Assembly (NCBI GenBank): GCA_021234155.1
Contig: JAJEKV010000073.1
Location: 3,508,001-3,572,000 of the forward strand
Length of the DNA stretch: 64,000 nucleotides
Direction: 5' to 3'
From: Isoetes taiwanensis
Taxonomy: Eukaryota; Streptophyta; Lycopodiopsida; Isoetales; Isoetaceae
In this document: one piece after another, positions 33,401-45,685 of the stretch
How positions within the stretch are numbered: the stretch's first letter is position 1
Layout: every line of letters starts with the position of its first letter
Position numbers and translations under genes: made by a program
Notes under the pieces: generated by a model
Databases searched by the model: none
What the model was told of the DNA's origin: nothing
The model's input: the letters and a program-made list of their open reading frames with translations, nothing else

Positions 33401-36400
33401 TCCTCATCAACATATCACTGTAGTGGCTGTTGGTAATGTCGTTTGCTGGACATTGAGCAGGGAGGCATTTGAATCAGTAGTGGGCTCCCTAACCAAAAAC
33501 GCGGAAGATGAAACGAGGTAGATCACCAGGGGAAATGCAAACATTTAGTTAAGTTTTTTTATTAGAAGCGACATTTTTCAGACAATATGCTGTCCATTAA
33601 TATGGGAATGGCAGAACGCCAGTTCTGTTTATTGTGAGTTGGAAGTGATTTGAGTGTTCCATTTGGTACAAGGTTTGAAGAGAAAACATCTGGACAAAAG
33701 GAGCAAGTTTCAGCTGTTTGTATACCACATGATTTTCGAGAATTGGTTAGTGTTTCTACCCAACATATTGTGCTTTCATGACTAGTATGTTCTAGAATTA
33801 TTTCCATGGGCCAGATACTGAGTAGTATTCTGCAGGAATGGATGGAGACTGTATATTCCACAGATTGCTCTACAGTTGACTTAGTGGGCATCAGAGCAAC
33901 AGGTATTGTTATATGGTTTTTGCGTCATTATAGGTCTGAATGAGAGAGTCATGCGTGAACTGGAACTCGGAAGACTCAAGTCTCTAATAACATGGATCCC
34001 TTTAGAAATGCTGGAAACTTTGTTATAGGGATGGCTTACATGTATCAAGAACAGAAAATTGGGTTAGCATATAGTTTTTGTTTTACCCAGCCAATCATGT
34101 ATTTCGTCCTCTGACATGGATGCCATTAATATCTGGAGTGTAACTTGCTGAGAAACCCCATCCAACCTTTCATGATGGCATTTGTAAACTCGGCTGTGAT
34201 AAAGCAGCAGGTCAACACTGTTTTCCGCTGGAGGTTAATGATGTTTAATTACCATTAGCCATAGAGGACAGGTCAATTCATAGAGCAGAAATCTTGGTCA
34301 TATTTAGGATAAACCAGTTCTCTATTGCCTATGCAATGAGCCGATCCAATGATAAAGATGAGCTCACAATTGGCGAAAGATTCTATTGAAAATAAGGTAC
34401 TACCTGGAAACCTGTCTATTGGAAACAAGATACCACCTGCAGAAAATTGCAGCAAATTCTGCCAGAGTTATGTCATGAGGCACCAAAGATTTTCTATGAT
34501 TGTTCACTACTTGGAGCCAAAACCGGGAAATGATTTTACATCATAAAAGTGCATCTGGAAGCATTGCTTCTTCATTCGTAATCCTTGTTTGTGCTGCTGA
34601 AACGAGGGTCTGAGAAATCCACTCCAGACATATGTATGATGCGCTGGTTGCCCTTGAAAGCAAAATGGATTGCATTAAAATTTGCAAGCCTGGAAGTGTT
34701 GAAGACCATCATTCTGGTTATCTGCAAGTTTAGTTGCAGTTTTCTTTGTGTTGCAAATAGATAACTTAACATTAAACCTTTAACATGGTGATGATTGAAC
34801 CAGATATTGACATATCATCGTATGTGACTTTTAAGGTTGTCATAGCACGACTCACTTTAGAAGTTGCATGTCATTTTTGTGGTTTACTTCAGTTTTTATA
34901 TGAACTGGACAATATAGGTGCTGTCTTGTATTCTTGATTCACCGTGTTAATGCATGACAGCATTCTACCTTAACTGCAACATCGCATTAGAGTCTACCAT
35001 GGCGTAATTTTAAATAAACTTTGCTAGGCCATCATTTTTCTTAGGGAACTTCACCAGGCCATGATTTTCCCCCTTTGGAAATATGCTAGCTTTCCAGAGA
35101 ACCGAGCGTGATTAGCTTGGGCAAGATAACATCATTTTTGTTCGTGGGATGCATGAACTCATAGAGACAATTGCGCTCATCTAATTGCGTGCAGGGGTTA
35201 GGTGTTGTCCTTTTTTAGCATAATTCAGTCGCTGATCTTTGATTATCAATTTTTTTTTCCCTGATTTTCTTGATTAAAATCCAAAATTGAAGGTCAGATC
35301 TTTATATTTTCATTCCCTTTTATATATTTTTATAGATCTATTTTTCAGGATCTGTCCATTTCTTTGCTAAGATTAGGCAGTTAACCCTTAAATCTATATA
35401 TCTGCATGGCAAAGTATATAAGATGAGACGGACATGTCTTTAGGGAAATCATTAGGCACATATCCAGGTGACCTGGACATTTAATGAGATTTAGAGCTTC
35501 AATTGACATCAGCTTTATTATTGTCTCTGATCAGTCAGGGAGAAAGCAAGAAGAAAATAGCAAGAATGAAGGATAGGTTTTGGCAGTTGTGCTTTAAAGT
35601 TTTAAATTTAAGTCACAACATAAAGGGTTCAAGAGACTTCTTCAGCTCAAACTTCTTTACAGGGTCAGATTATATCTGAAATTTCAGCAGTGGCCGTGTC
35701 ATATCTTTAATGATGGCAATTTTAATATGGCAGTTGACAGTGATGCCGCAATTCTCAAATATTGTATGATGGATTCAGGAGCCTCTTGCCATCTAACAGG
35801 GTTTGCGGACTTTGATAAGTCTACTTTTACCACCCTAGCATGGGCAATGGATAGGTCTGCCAGTCAGAAGCAGGAGCTGATGTGAATATTGCATGAATAT
35901 AGAGTGAGTACCTGTATTGTGAGCCTTGCATGCATGTGAAAGCAGAAAGGATTTTTTCTCCAAACAGAGGCAGAGTTTAGGGCCATCAAACCCTTGAAGG
36001 TAGTACATTTTCATCGAATGGCGCCTCCCTTTATTTCTTACTATTTGTTAATAACTCCTCTGATGCTGAAACCATTGAGCATTTGAAGGTGTGAAGATCC
36101 TTTGTACAAGGACCGATAATTTGAAGCAAAGGAATTTGCGGATTTCTGCTCGCAAACCTGATTCAGGTGGCAACTTCTGGGTCTTAATCTTCTCAGTGAG
36201 ATTGGGCTCAACAGGACCATTCGTAATGCGGCAAACCATCTGGAATGGCTCAGGTCTATTGGCAGCTATGGAAAAGCCAGGATGATAAAATTTGATTTCT
36301 CTATCAAATTAACACATTCGTAGAGCACCAAAATGAATTAGACAATTTCAAAACAACTTTGCAGCCTAGGCAATGAGACCTGAAAATTCTTCAGACACAT

Positions 36401-39400
36401 TACTTGGGGATTCAGATCAAGAAGGATAGAGCACAAGTTTAACATAAGGGTTACCAAATAGCATCAGTTTGATGTGAAGAGCACATTCTAACAGTGAGTT
36501 TAGGAGTTTTGCATGGTGTAACCACGTGGTTTTGAGGGGTTTTAAACCGGACTTGATGCCGCCCTCAACTTATATGCCAAACTTGGTGGTGAAGAAACTA
36601 CTGTGCTTGTCCTGTATGTGGATATCCTTGGCAGTCAAAAACCTCAATGCGCCTTTCACATGAAATATCTCGAATTCACCGAACATAAGGGTTATTCATC
36701 TGTTGAAAGAAGTATGTGAAAAACAAAGTAGGCTGGGAAAAGTTAACATGAATAATGCAAAAACCGCTCCATACCTTTGGAAGTTGGAATAAGGTATTGG
36801 CCTCATACATCGGGAGAAAATTTTTGCAGTGGATGCTCGTACAAGGAGTTGATAGATGGACTGGACTATCCCACAACAAGCACGTCAGATGTTTCATTTT
36901 CAGTTAGACAGTTGAGTGGATCTATGCTGACATGGCACATGTGACGACATACATGGACAAGAGGAAGCGTCAGGAATATTGATGACGCATGATGACGTGG
37001 AACTATTAACTTGGACAGTACCTAAAATTTCATTACATATCATTCCACAGATACCGAGGTGGCAGATACTGCTAACCAGGCATCTTTAAGGCTGATTTAG
37101 CCAGACTTAATCAAAAGAGTTGGACAAAGAGAATACTGGGGCTAAGAAGGAAGTTCTATGTAATTTGGCTATTGAGTTGTTGTAACTCAATTCACGTAAA
37201 ATTTTCACCTAGTCGAGAAGCAATAGAAAGTCTCATTCAGGAACGTTGATAAGAAATATTTTTTACCAAGGCACTGAAATGTCAGTTCTCAATTGGCACC
37301 CTGTTCGAGCACTTCAGAATCCCCAAAGTTGCCAAAGGCAGAATCTGCTCATTCATGTAATATTATGCAATCTAAATGTTATGAACTAAGTCCCTAATGC
37401 AACTCCAAGGCATTATCCCATGCCCAACAGGCATTCCCAACATTCAAAGCTAGAAGGATGCTCCTAGCTAATAAAGAATTTAGTACCTCTTTGGTCTCAA
37501 TGGGCGTGAACATAACCTTCTTTGTTTCTTTACAAAGTCGAGCTCCAGGCTCACAAAGCAGATCTTCCAAGCAGCAAAGTTCCTTGCCTTCAAATTTGGT
37601 CTTAAATAACCCGGTGAATGAGCAGATTTGCCAAATCTCTAATGGTGCCTCTTTGAACTGGCTCTAGCAACAAGATTGCATTGTTTAGTTACATATAAAC
37701 CAGTATTAAGGGATCAGAGGCCAGACTAAGAAATCCTGCATTTTGTCCACAGAAATGCAAAGGATTTTCATTCTCACCATATTGAGATTGCCACTAGATC
37801 TCGCCCATCATACCAATGTGGACAAGAAAATGCAGGACCTATTAGAATGCCATGCCTTTGTCAATCTGCGTGGACAAGTCAAAGTAAGCTAGTTAGAAAT
37901 TATGTGGAACAGTTTTTTGGCCTACTGAAACAGAATGCTAGCTCTTCGGAGCAGAGCGAAGGCATGATCCACCTTCCGCTGAATGTTATGTTGAAAGGAT
38001 TTTAAGTTAAGTCCTTTGGAAGGTCAGGTCCCACGCACCTGAATGACATGGTGCATGCTCATTTCATTCATCACTCTTCACTTCCAAACACCCAATCCGG
38101 CATATGCATGCCATAACTGAGAGCTGTGTTGTTGGAGATGGCTCCTACATGAACCGCTGAGAGAATTGTGGGAGGGAATTCAAGACCAACTAGGATTGGA
38201 AGTGAAACCAGATAGACTGAATTTTTGGCACGCATCACCATCACACCAAAGACTGAAGCGATGCTCGAAAAAACTCTTTAATGAAGTTAATGGCAAAGCC
38301 AAGTTAATAAGGGCTTAATTTACTCCGCTTTCTATTTTTTATCTCCTTTTCTTCTCATTCTATTTGGTTGTTCATTATTGTTAGCACTATCTTCTGTCGA
38401 GATATGCATTATAAAAAATGTCATTTAGCGCTCTTTTCTTGTAAATAATTTCTTGCACTGTATAAACAGGACAGATTGCAAGCATGAAACAATATTCCTT
38501 AAGTCAAGTTAAAGCTCTTGGTCGTGAGAATCAAGTTTTACGTGAAAAGTCAATTATTCAGGGCTTAAGTTTGTCTGCTTATGTACCACAACTCCTTGGG
38601 ACATTTGTAAATGAGAACCATGCTGGTATGCTTTTGAATACCTGCATAGCAGGGCCTTTAGGTCTGATTCTCCAGACCCCATTGGATGAGTTATCAGCTC
38701 GGTTTATATTGGCATCAGTCATCCTGGCACTGGACGTTTTACACAAAGTGAGTTCTTGATGTTGTTTCCATTTAAAGGATTTGTCCTCCTTCCAAGTCTC
38801 CCAGTTTTAATTCTCTTTCTAATTTTTGAAAGGATGGCGTAATTTATCGTGGCGTTTCACCTGATGTTTTAGTGCTTGATAGAAGGGGATATCCACAGGT
38901 AATTTGCTTGCACTCAGTCATTTTGTGTAATAAATATAATCTTGCAAGTTCTCTTCTTGTGGTTGTAACTGTATGTAACTACTGCATCAATTTGTTCTCA
39001 TGACTTTAAAACTGGGAAAAACATATAGTAGCTTCACTGTCAGCATTGTTTCCTCGTGTTCTTGCACATTGTTATGTACCGTTCGAAGGACAACCACTTT
39101 GATCAGTGATACAAAATCGAATATCGAGGTTATTTTTGGATACATTGGGCCATGCTTCAATGGAGAAGAATATTGCTAGAGATTATCGATATCCTGTGCT
39201 CTGATATTGGAAAAACACCAAGTGGATGGGAGCTTTCCAGGTCAATTCTTAGATCAATGGATCAGAGTATTTTGCTAGCTAATGGGTCCAACCTTCCCTT
39301 TATATAAGAGGAAGTAGATTGCATAGTTGACGGAGTATTTTCTTTTGTGCAATGCCCCTTGATCCTTAACCAACGTGAGGGACCCTGAATGCCTCAATAT

Positions 39401-41860
39401 TATCAGGTTGTGTGAGAGATTGATATCTCGTCTAAGAAGGAAATCCTTTGCGCGTATTTTTCTATATGGCTTGTTAGGGTGGTTCATTTATGTGCAACGT
39501 AGATCTACTCGAAACCATGCCAAACAACCATACTTACTGCCTACATTTCAACCCAAGGTTATGAAAGAGATGGTATTGAAATGGTGGGCATCAGTCCATT
39601 GAGAAGCCCATTTTAATGAAGGGGTAGAGGCCCAGCCATCTCAATACTGTTTGAGACAGAACAGAGGTTTGACTCTAAATTTTGCTAGCTGAGAGAAATG
39701 ATATTGAAATGGTGGAAGCAGTGCACTGAGAAGCCTATTTTGTGGAAGAGCTTGGAGATCTAAGAAAGTAATGATCTTAATAATTGAGAAACAGCGGAGG
39801 TTGGACCTTCAGGTTTGCTTCTGACAGCATCAATATCTGAAGCTGTGTGAACTGGCTGGGTGTTGAACTTGGAGGCCAAATGTTTCTACCACCATGACAT
39901 CACGTAATCCTTTTCCATCTCTATTTGCCCGTGTTGCCCTTGCACCAGATTGGGGCCATGGACCAACCAACCTTGGGCACGATATTTTTTAAGATACAGA
40001 CTACATCAAGAAGCAAGATGTGATCATGGAACAAGATTAGTACATTCTACGTGTTCATCAAGATTTGTTATAACAAAGATGTTATGGATAATAACATGCC
40101 ATTTGACGACATGGTACTTCATATGGCTTATCAGGTCAAGTCGTCGTCGGTAAACCATGTACCCAAACTTTTTTGCTGTACTCCAGGCCCAGTTGGAAGA
40201 CAGGCTTCATCTTCTGCAGCTTGGGGGAAGACATCAAAGTAATCGTTGGTTAAGATAGGGTATCAGGTAAATGGATATTGTCACTTGAAATGGTGTATTA
40301 ATTAGAATAAAAATGGTTTTTGAGCAGAATCTGCCATGTCAGCGGATCTGGTATATTAGCTGTGTTTTTGTTAGGCACTAGCATATTTGTTATATGATAT
40401 TGCATTTATCAATTTGGATTATGTATGTGCTTTGTAGGCAAGCCATCTTATGTGAAAGTGCTTTAAGATCCTAATCCATCTTTGAGGCCATGATTATTAT
40501 ATAAAGATTTTAGAAGGATAAAAATAAGTTTGAAAAGAGCTTTGTTTAAATTTATATAATATACTCAACTTACGGGTTTTAGTGCACCATTGTTGCAGCT
40601 GATTGATTTTCGCTTCGCAAAAAATATTTCTAATGGACGGACATTCACAATATGTGGTATGGCTGATTTTCTGGCGCCAGAAATAATAAGAGGCCAAGGA
40701 CATGGATTTCCGGCTGATTGGTAAAAGTTTAGCTTGTTTTTCTTGGCTTATTAAGTCCAGTAAGGTGCTTTGCTTATCTACAAAATTTAATGGTAGGCTC
40801 ACAAAGAAACTTATTCGGTGACCTAACCAGTCCCCCTTCAAATAATCGGAATGAAGTGAAGCTCCAGTTGTTTCATAGCCTTGCCAAGCAAGTCTCACCT
40901 CCCGCATACTCTTTTCGCTGTTTATATAGAGCCTAGGAATTATCTTGCACTCAGTTAGATAAAGAAGATATATATTATCCTTTGCTGACACTTCTCTCTC
41001 AGGCTATGCCATTGTTGCCTTCTTAAGGACTGAAACCAAATGGTTTCATTATTGGCCCTGTAGGTGGCTGAGAGTTTGCTCCCATTGAACAAATTATTTG
41101 CATTCTGAGAGCTATATGGACATGTTTATTTTACATTGTCTTTTATTGCGTACATTATAAAACGTTTATTGGCATTATCTTTGTGAATATCCATGCAGGC
41201 TAGTTGAATAACCTCGGTGTAGAGAGATATATTGATGGTGGCAAATGTCCACTGCATTTTCTAAAATTGTGGTTAAATATTGCTACCTCCTAAATTGTGC
41301 CTTTAAGGTCCCGCTTTTAAACATTTTCCATGCCACTCCACCATAAAAATAGGTTGTGCATTCTGTGATGGACGCTTACACAAGTCAAATTTCCAGGTGG
41401 GCAACGGGGGTGCTTCTCTATTATATGTTACAAAATGAGCTACCTTTTGGATCATGGAGGGAAAGTGAGCTTGATGTATATGCTAAAATTGCAAGAAGAC
41501 AGCTTGCATTGCCTTCCAACCTTGAAGCAGATGCCATGGACCTGATAGATAAGGTACGTCTGCCTGGTCCAGTTTACAGCATGAACCAGCTATCTGACAA
41601 TTGTTTGCTTTCAGTTGCTTACAGTAGATGCAAGCGAAAGACTCGGGACCAATGGTGTTGAAGACATCAAAAGCCATCCTTGGTTTGCAAGTTTAAATTG
41701 GGATGCGCTACAACAGTGTCAACTGGAAGTACCAACAGAAATTTCAGCTCGGTTGGAATTGACACTTCAATTGAGGCACTCAGGTCCTGAGCGTCATTCT
41801 ACAGATATCGGCTTCAAAAGCATAGAAGGGGACATCCCACAATGGTTAGATGGGTGGTAG
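30439..41860 (+). CDS. PKG: PP2C / cyclic nucleotide-binding / protein kinase fusion (plant PKG type)
   Basis: Fifteen exons join in phase to 1,095 residues, the length of the Arabidopsis homologue: 30439-31500, 31686-31817, 31910-32143, 32220-32345, 32481-32543, 32628-32719, 32796-33027, 33180-33517, 33673-33745, 33836-33902, 38470-38747, 38833-38898, 40599-40720, 41397-41553, 41615-41860. Domains: MGGVCAKGC start (likely N-myristoylation and palmitoylation); PP2C at 105-398 with DGHG (144-147), SDG (339-341) and TDD; cyclic-nucleotide domain A with [15 protein letters not shown]; domain B with FGEW but no binding Arg; kinase-like domain from about 790 with Lys813, Glu832, YRG (904-906) in place of HRD, DFR (924-926) in place of DFG, APEI and FGSWRES. 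The rice homologue is reported to have both phosphatase and cGMP-dependent kinase activity. The start follows homology, not the longest frame. Intron 7 has a GC donor; intron 10 is 4.6 kb. Confidence 0.94.
33028..33179 (+). other. GC-AG intron (PKG intron 7)
   Basis: The exon ends ACAAAG and the intron starts gcaggt; the acceptor is gttgcag at 33,179. This joins ITK to DQVPMAF in frame and aligns without gap to the conserved TKDQ of plant PKG. The nearby GT (33,032) would give a frameshift. Confidence 0.75.
33903..38469 (+). other. PKG intron 10, remainder
   Basis: Apart from the copia relic, the 4.6-kb intron has no recognisable gene. A short frame at 37,458-37,667 is rich in Ser/Gln and may be retroelement debris. 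Confidence 0.6.
35700..37300 (+). mobile_element. Decayed Ty1/copia retrotransposon in PKG intron 10
   Basis: The frame around 35,765-35,815 reads [11 protein letters not shown], the copia aspartic protease signature. Around 36,567-36,640 [21 protein letters not shown] matches the end of copia reverse transcriptase (normally YVDD). Around 36,850-36,900 [17 protein letters not shown] resembles the start of RNase H (DWAG..DDRKSTSGY). The order is correct for a copia pol gene on the plus strand. Many stops and deletions; no LTRs recognised. Confidence 0.65.
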
Positions 41861-43854
41861 GTTCCTACACCTGCAATTGTCAAAAAGTGAGAAACTAGTT
41901 TACACTGGATTATTATTCTTGAGGCATGGTCAAATGTTCAATGACTGGCCATATCTTGCGCGGTCGATATTGTTGTACAGCCTGTCAAGGTTTTTTCTTG
42001 CAGTTCTATATGAGTTTTACATTTTTTTACGGGACATCCGGTAACAATTGCATGGGGATATTGCCATCGCTTGAGGTATATTTATTTGGCGATTTTAATG
42101 ATCTTTTACATTGGATGACCCTTGTATTTTCTATCTGTGACATGTTACAGAATGTTGCACAACGAGTTAAACCGATGGAGAAGGAGATTGAAGTACCAGT
42201 TTTGTATAAATGTTTCTTAGAGCAAATGTATGCTCTCGTGTAAAATTTGTAAGTGAATCACATTTGCCAGTGCCCAAAAAAGGGAATATGTCAAGATATA
42301 ATCCAATGTCCATAGTAATTATAGAAGTTTCTTGTCTGCTAATTGAAGGTAAGGGTAGTGGAAAGTTTTGCTTGGTGCCTTTTGGTTAGATGCAGTGATC
42401 AGCATACAGGCGCATCCCTTTTCCGTTGCCATAAGTTCGACATCATGCGGTCTTCACTTTAACGACACTTCGAATGGTGCAAATTAAACCAACAGGAGCC
42501 AATGGATGGAAACATATATCATATTATTCTCAACACATATTTACAGCCCAAAGGTTCGAAATGCATGATATTTACATTATATAAATTCGGAAGACAATCA
42601 CAAATTCGATAGAAGCAACCCAGGCAATAGAATCGGGGCCTCTTTGAAGACTTGAATCCACGGAGCCTTGAACCCACACAATCGGTAGAATAACAGAACA
42701 GGGCTTGGAGGATTCGAACCTCCAGACCAAACCGGCCTCACCAGAAGCCACAAAGAAGAGATAATAGCTCTTCTGAGCAGCTCAGCTCCTTTGATTCTAA
42801 AACTCCAGGTAACCTAAAGCGGCTTTCTGTGAACGCATAAAGCTAATTTTTTCATGATCCTGCAGCACAAGCCTCCGGTCCATCAGGCATGGCGATAGCA
42901 CAGAGCAATCATCTCTGTACCTCCACGATGCTCACTAACCCTTTCTTCCACTTTCTAAAATTTGCTAGTCCTCTTTCTTTGTTTAACCATTAGAATAAAA
43001 AAGCCACATTACGATACAAGAATCTTAGTTCCAACCACTGCCAGGATACTCTCCCACAATAGAAACGATTTGTGATAGGTTTATCGATGGACTTAAAAGG
43101 CTATATTTCGAAAATAAATGGATCAAGCATTCCTTACTCATATACTAAATTATAATAATAGGATTTGATCGATTGCTATAAGTGTTCAATTATTGTTCGT
43201 CTTTGGATGAATGTCAACAAGAGAAAAAAAAAACCAATGGCAACCACAGCCTTGAGATGTGCGATTTCATTAGTTTCAACACGAAAGCATAAAAGATACC
43301 ATTGAGATAGACAACTTTATAGGGATAGTCGATCCAATTTTTAGCCTGATGAGGTGCTAAGGACCTATGCAAATCCACAACACAATCTGACCACACAAAG
43401 GGCCAAAATAAAAAAAATACACGGAGACATTAACCTGGTCTTAGCAAATGAATAAGTAGCCACATATTCAGGCAATGGCAAAAAGTACTATCTATTTATC
43501 TATATATCTATCTTGTTAAAGGGGCAATTCTGTTAAACATTTTGGACCATATATTCTAAACATTTAATGGCTACCATTTTTGGGTCTAAAGATCTAATGG
43601 CTAGAGTTTCTAGTTATTTTTTCCAGTAGTGAAAAACTTTCAGTCTTTTAGCAGGCTTGCTTTTCCCCCCCGACGTACGCCAAACTTAACATAGTCCCTT
43701 AGATATGCTTATGTTTAAGAAAATTTGAAAAGCTCCTGATGCTGGCCTATCTCGTCATTTGAGTTTGTGCTTCATTCCGAGACACTAAAACCTGTGGCTT
43801 CTTCAGCTGATGGGTTTATATGACTCTATGAAAAGCGGGAAGTCATTGCTAGTT
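41861..43854. other. Downstream of PKG; no gene recognised
   Basis: Contains the PKG 3' end and unassigned sequence. A tRNA-like arm (ggaggattcgaacctcc near 42,707-42,723) has no matching acceptor stem, so I do not call a tRNA. Confidence 0.4.
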
Positions 43855-44012
43855 TGTAACGTTCCTAACCGACATGCCCTTAACCAACTGGGCAAAACCG
43901 TCTAGATGTTTATGAGTAGTCGCTTCTACCTATTTATGCCGGTGTCTCGGGAACGCCCCACAGGCACATTCAAGGTTCGAATACTCGAGCGGTCTACCAT
44001 GGGCCCGTTACA
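43855..44012 (-). repeat. TRIM 3' LTR (left on plus strand)
   Basis: 158 bp, TG...CA ends. It contains ggttcgaatac on the plus strand and gcccagttggttaagggc on the minus strand, which resemble Pol III B-box and A-box words. Confidence 0.9.
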
Positions 44013-44332
44013 GTCTCTCCCACTAGAACTATGCTCGTCCTCAAGCATCCAAAGCTATACCATGTCACAATGATTATCAAGTCTTTACAAATTACCCATG
44101 CATATAGGCACCCATGGAGACTCGAACTCGAGACCAGGCACATTCAAGGTTCGAATACTCGAGCGGTCTACCATGGGCCCATTATGATTACCATGGGCCC
44201 AAGCATGAGTCTCTCCCACTAGAACTATGCTCGTCCTCGAGCATCCAAAGCTATACCATGTCACAACGATTATCAAGTCTTTACAAATTACCCATGCATA
44301 TAGGCACCCATGGAGACTCGAACTCGAGACCT

Positions 44333-44346
44333 GCTCTGATACCAAC
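44333..44346 (-). other. Primer-binding site of the TRIM
   Basis: Plus strand gctctgataccaac, i.e. GTTGGTATCAGAGC on the minus strand. TGGTATCAGAGC is complementary to the 3' end of plant initiator methionine tRNA and starts two bases after the LTR. Confidence 0.85.
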
Positions 44347-44504
44347 TGTAACGTTCCTAACCGACATGCCCTTATCCAACTGGGCAAAACCGTCTAGATG
44401 TTTATGAGTAGTCGCTTCTACCCATTTATGCCGGTGTCTCGGGAACGCCCCACAGGCACATTCAAGGTTCGAATACTCGAGCGGTCTACCATGGGCCCGT
44501 TATA
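44347..44504 (-). repeat. TRIM 5' LTR (right on plus strand)
   Basis: 158 bp and nearly identical to the left LTR, with only a few substitutions (for example ccttaacc/ccttatcc, acctattt/acccattt, and CA/TA at the end). This suggests a fairly young insertion or a solo-array conversion. Confidence 0.9.
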
Positions 44505-44612
44505 TAGTTCAAGCTATTGGTCAGAATAATGACAACGAAATCCATTAATGTGGTTTTTTCTAGGGCACATGATGTGGTCTTTTGAACTGTCTTTACTTGC
44601 TGGCTCCAAATC

Positions 44613-45540
44613 ATGGCTGCTCTTATGGTTTCGATAGGAGTCAAGTACCTGGTTGACTAGGGTGTTACACAAATTCCAAACTTGTATATCCGGCCACCTA
44701 AAAAAAAGAACTTACACCGTTGGATCTATGTGATAAGCATTCCATCCCTGTTACAGATCTTCCTGGATTAAATTCTCCATACAGGGACACAATATTGCGA
44801 CAGATATGCACAATTTTCCAGGAATAGGGATCCATGCAGGTGTGGTTGTTCCAAAATCATAGATCCGCTCTTGCACCTTGTTTTCTTTTTCTCATTGTTT
44901 TCAACGGATCCATTTGGTTCCGGTTATTAACCACGGAGTCAGTGCAGACATTTATAGGCAAATGCTCTTTGTTGCTTAGGAATTTTTTGACATGCCACTA
45001 GATGAGAAGGCAAATTATGGACTTGAATACCCCTGTGAGGTATAAAACTGGCCAATACCCCACAAAAAAGGTGTTATGGAATGGCATGAAGTTTTCTTCA
45101 AAGATTTATGCCTTCAAATACAGAGCATTCTTGGCCTCGAAAACCATCAGTTTATAAGTAAACCCATTACTAAACGTTATCTATTCATATATTATGTATG
45201 TGCCTTTTGTTTATAATATAATACTAGTAAGATTATGTCATATTGATATTTTCTTTTGACAGGTTATCTATTCATAACTAGTAAGGTTATGTCATATTGA
45301 TGTTTTCTTTTGACAGGTCTCTTGGCAAAGCATATGTTGAAGATGTGACAAAAGTAGGAAAGCTACTTCTATCAACATTGTGAGAAGGCATTGGATTGAA
45401 ATAGCATGTCCTTGAAGAGTCCATTGGGGATCATCAAGTTGTAGTTAGACTTCAAAGTTTTTTTATTTTCCTTCACTTTGGTTCGGAGGGCAACCCTCTG
45501 TTGCAGCAGCAACTTGTTTCATATGGATATGAAAGTTAGC
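44613..45540 (+). pseudogene. 2-oxoglutarate/Fe(II) dioxygenase pseudogene
   Basis: MAALMVSIGVKYLVD, then an in-frame stop, then GVTQIPNLYIRPP match the N-terminus of plant 2OG dioxygenases of the flavonol synthase / anthocyanidin synthase type. SIPVTDLPGLN, VINHGVSADIYRQM, EFFDMPLDEKANYG and KGVMEWHE follow with frameshifts. After an intron-like gap ending in ttttgacag (45,317), YVEDVTKVGKLLLSTL and VVVRLQSFF continue the family pattern. The Fe-binding HxD...H part was not found. Because intron-like sequence is retained, this is a decayed gene copy rather than a retrocopy. Its end overlaps, antisense, the likely 3'UTR of the esterase gene. Confidence 0.75.
45472..45477 (-). terminator. Candidate poly(A) signal of the esterase gene
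   Basis: tttatt on the plus strand is AATAAA on the minus strand, about 210 bases after the esterase stop codon. Position is reasonable, but AATAAA is common in such AT-rich sequence. Confidence 0.35.
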
Positions 45541-45685
45541 AATATTGTGACAGACAACCTTCAGCGATTGCATAGATTCATGAAACTGCATTGCACGGTG
45601 TTTGGGCTTGGGCACGTGAGATATACAAATGTATCTTGAATGATATCAGAAGGTATATTACAATGAGTGGGCGCTTCAAGCAGCT

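Larger units (their letters stand above)
43855..44504 (-). mobile_element. TRIM element (miniature LTR retrotransposon), rearranged
   Basis: Two 158-bp direct repeats (43,855-44,012 and 44,347-44,504) start with TGTAACGTTCC; the first ends in the canonical TTACA, the second in TTATA. They are flanked by a matching 5-bp target duplication, tagtt (43,850-43,854 and 44,505-44,509). Next to the right repeat the minus strand reads TGGTATCAGAGC, the plant initiator-Met tRNA primer-binding site. Next to the left repeat the minus strand has the purine-rich GTGGGAGAGAC. The element is thus read on the minus strand and is non-coding. Its internal region consists of two near-identical copies (44,013-44,135 and 44,211-44,346) separated by the end of another LTR (from 44,136), so it looks like a collapsed tandem TRIM. 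Confidence 0.92.

Noticed and set aside
40497-40991. 164-codon minus-strand frame overlapping PKG exon 13
   Set aside because: It is antisense to a conserved kinase exon and continues into intron sequence; no domain is recognisable.
42690-42790. tRNA-like arm ggaggattcgaacctcc (minus strand T-arm)
   Set aside because: The T-stem-loop is perfect, but the 3' acceptor bases predicted next to it find no complementary 5' acceptor strand, and no anticodon arm can be folded at the right distance.
44085-44407. Overlapping short frames across the TRIM
   Set aside because: They result from the duplicated non-coding interior; TRIM elements encode no protein.
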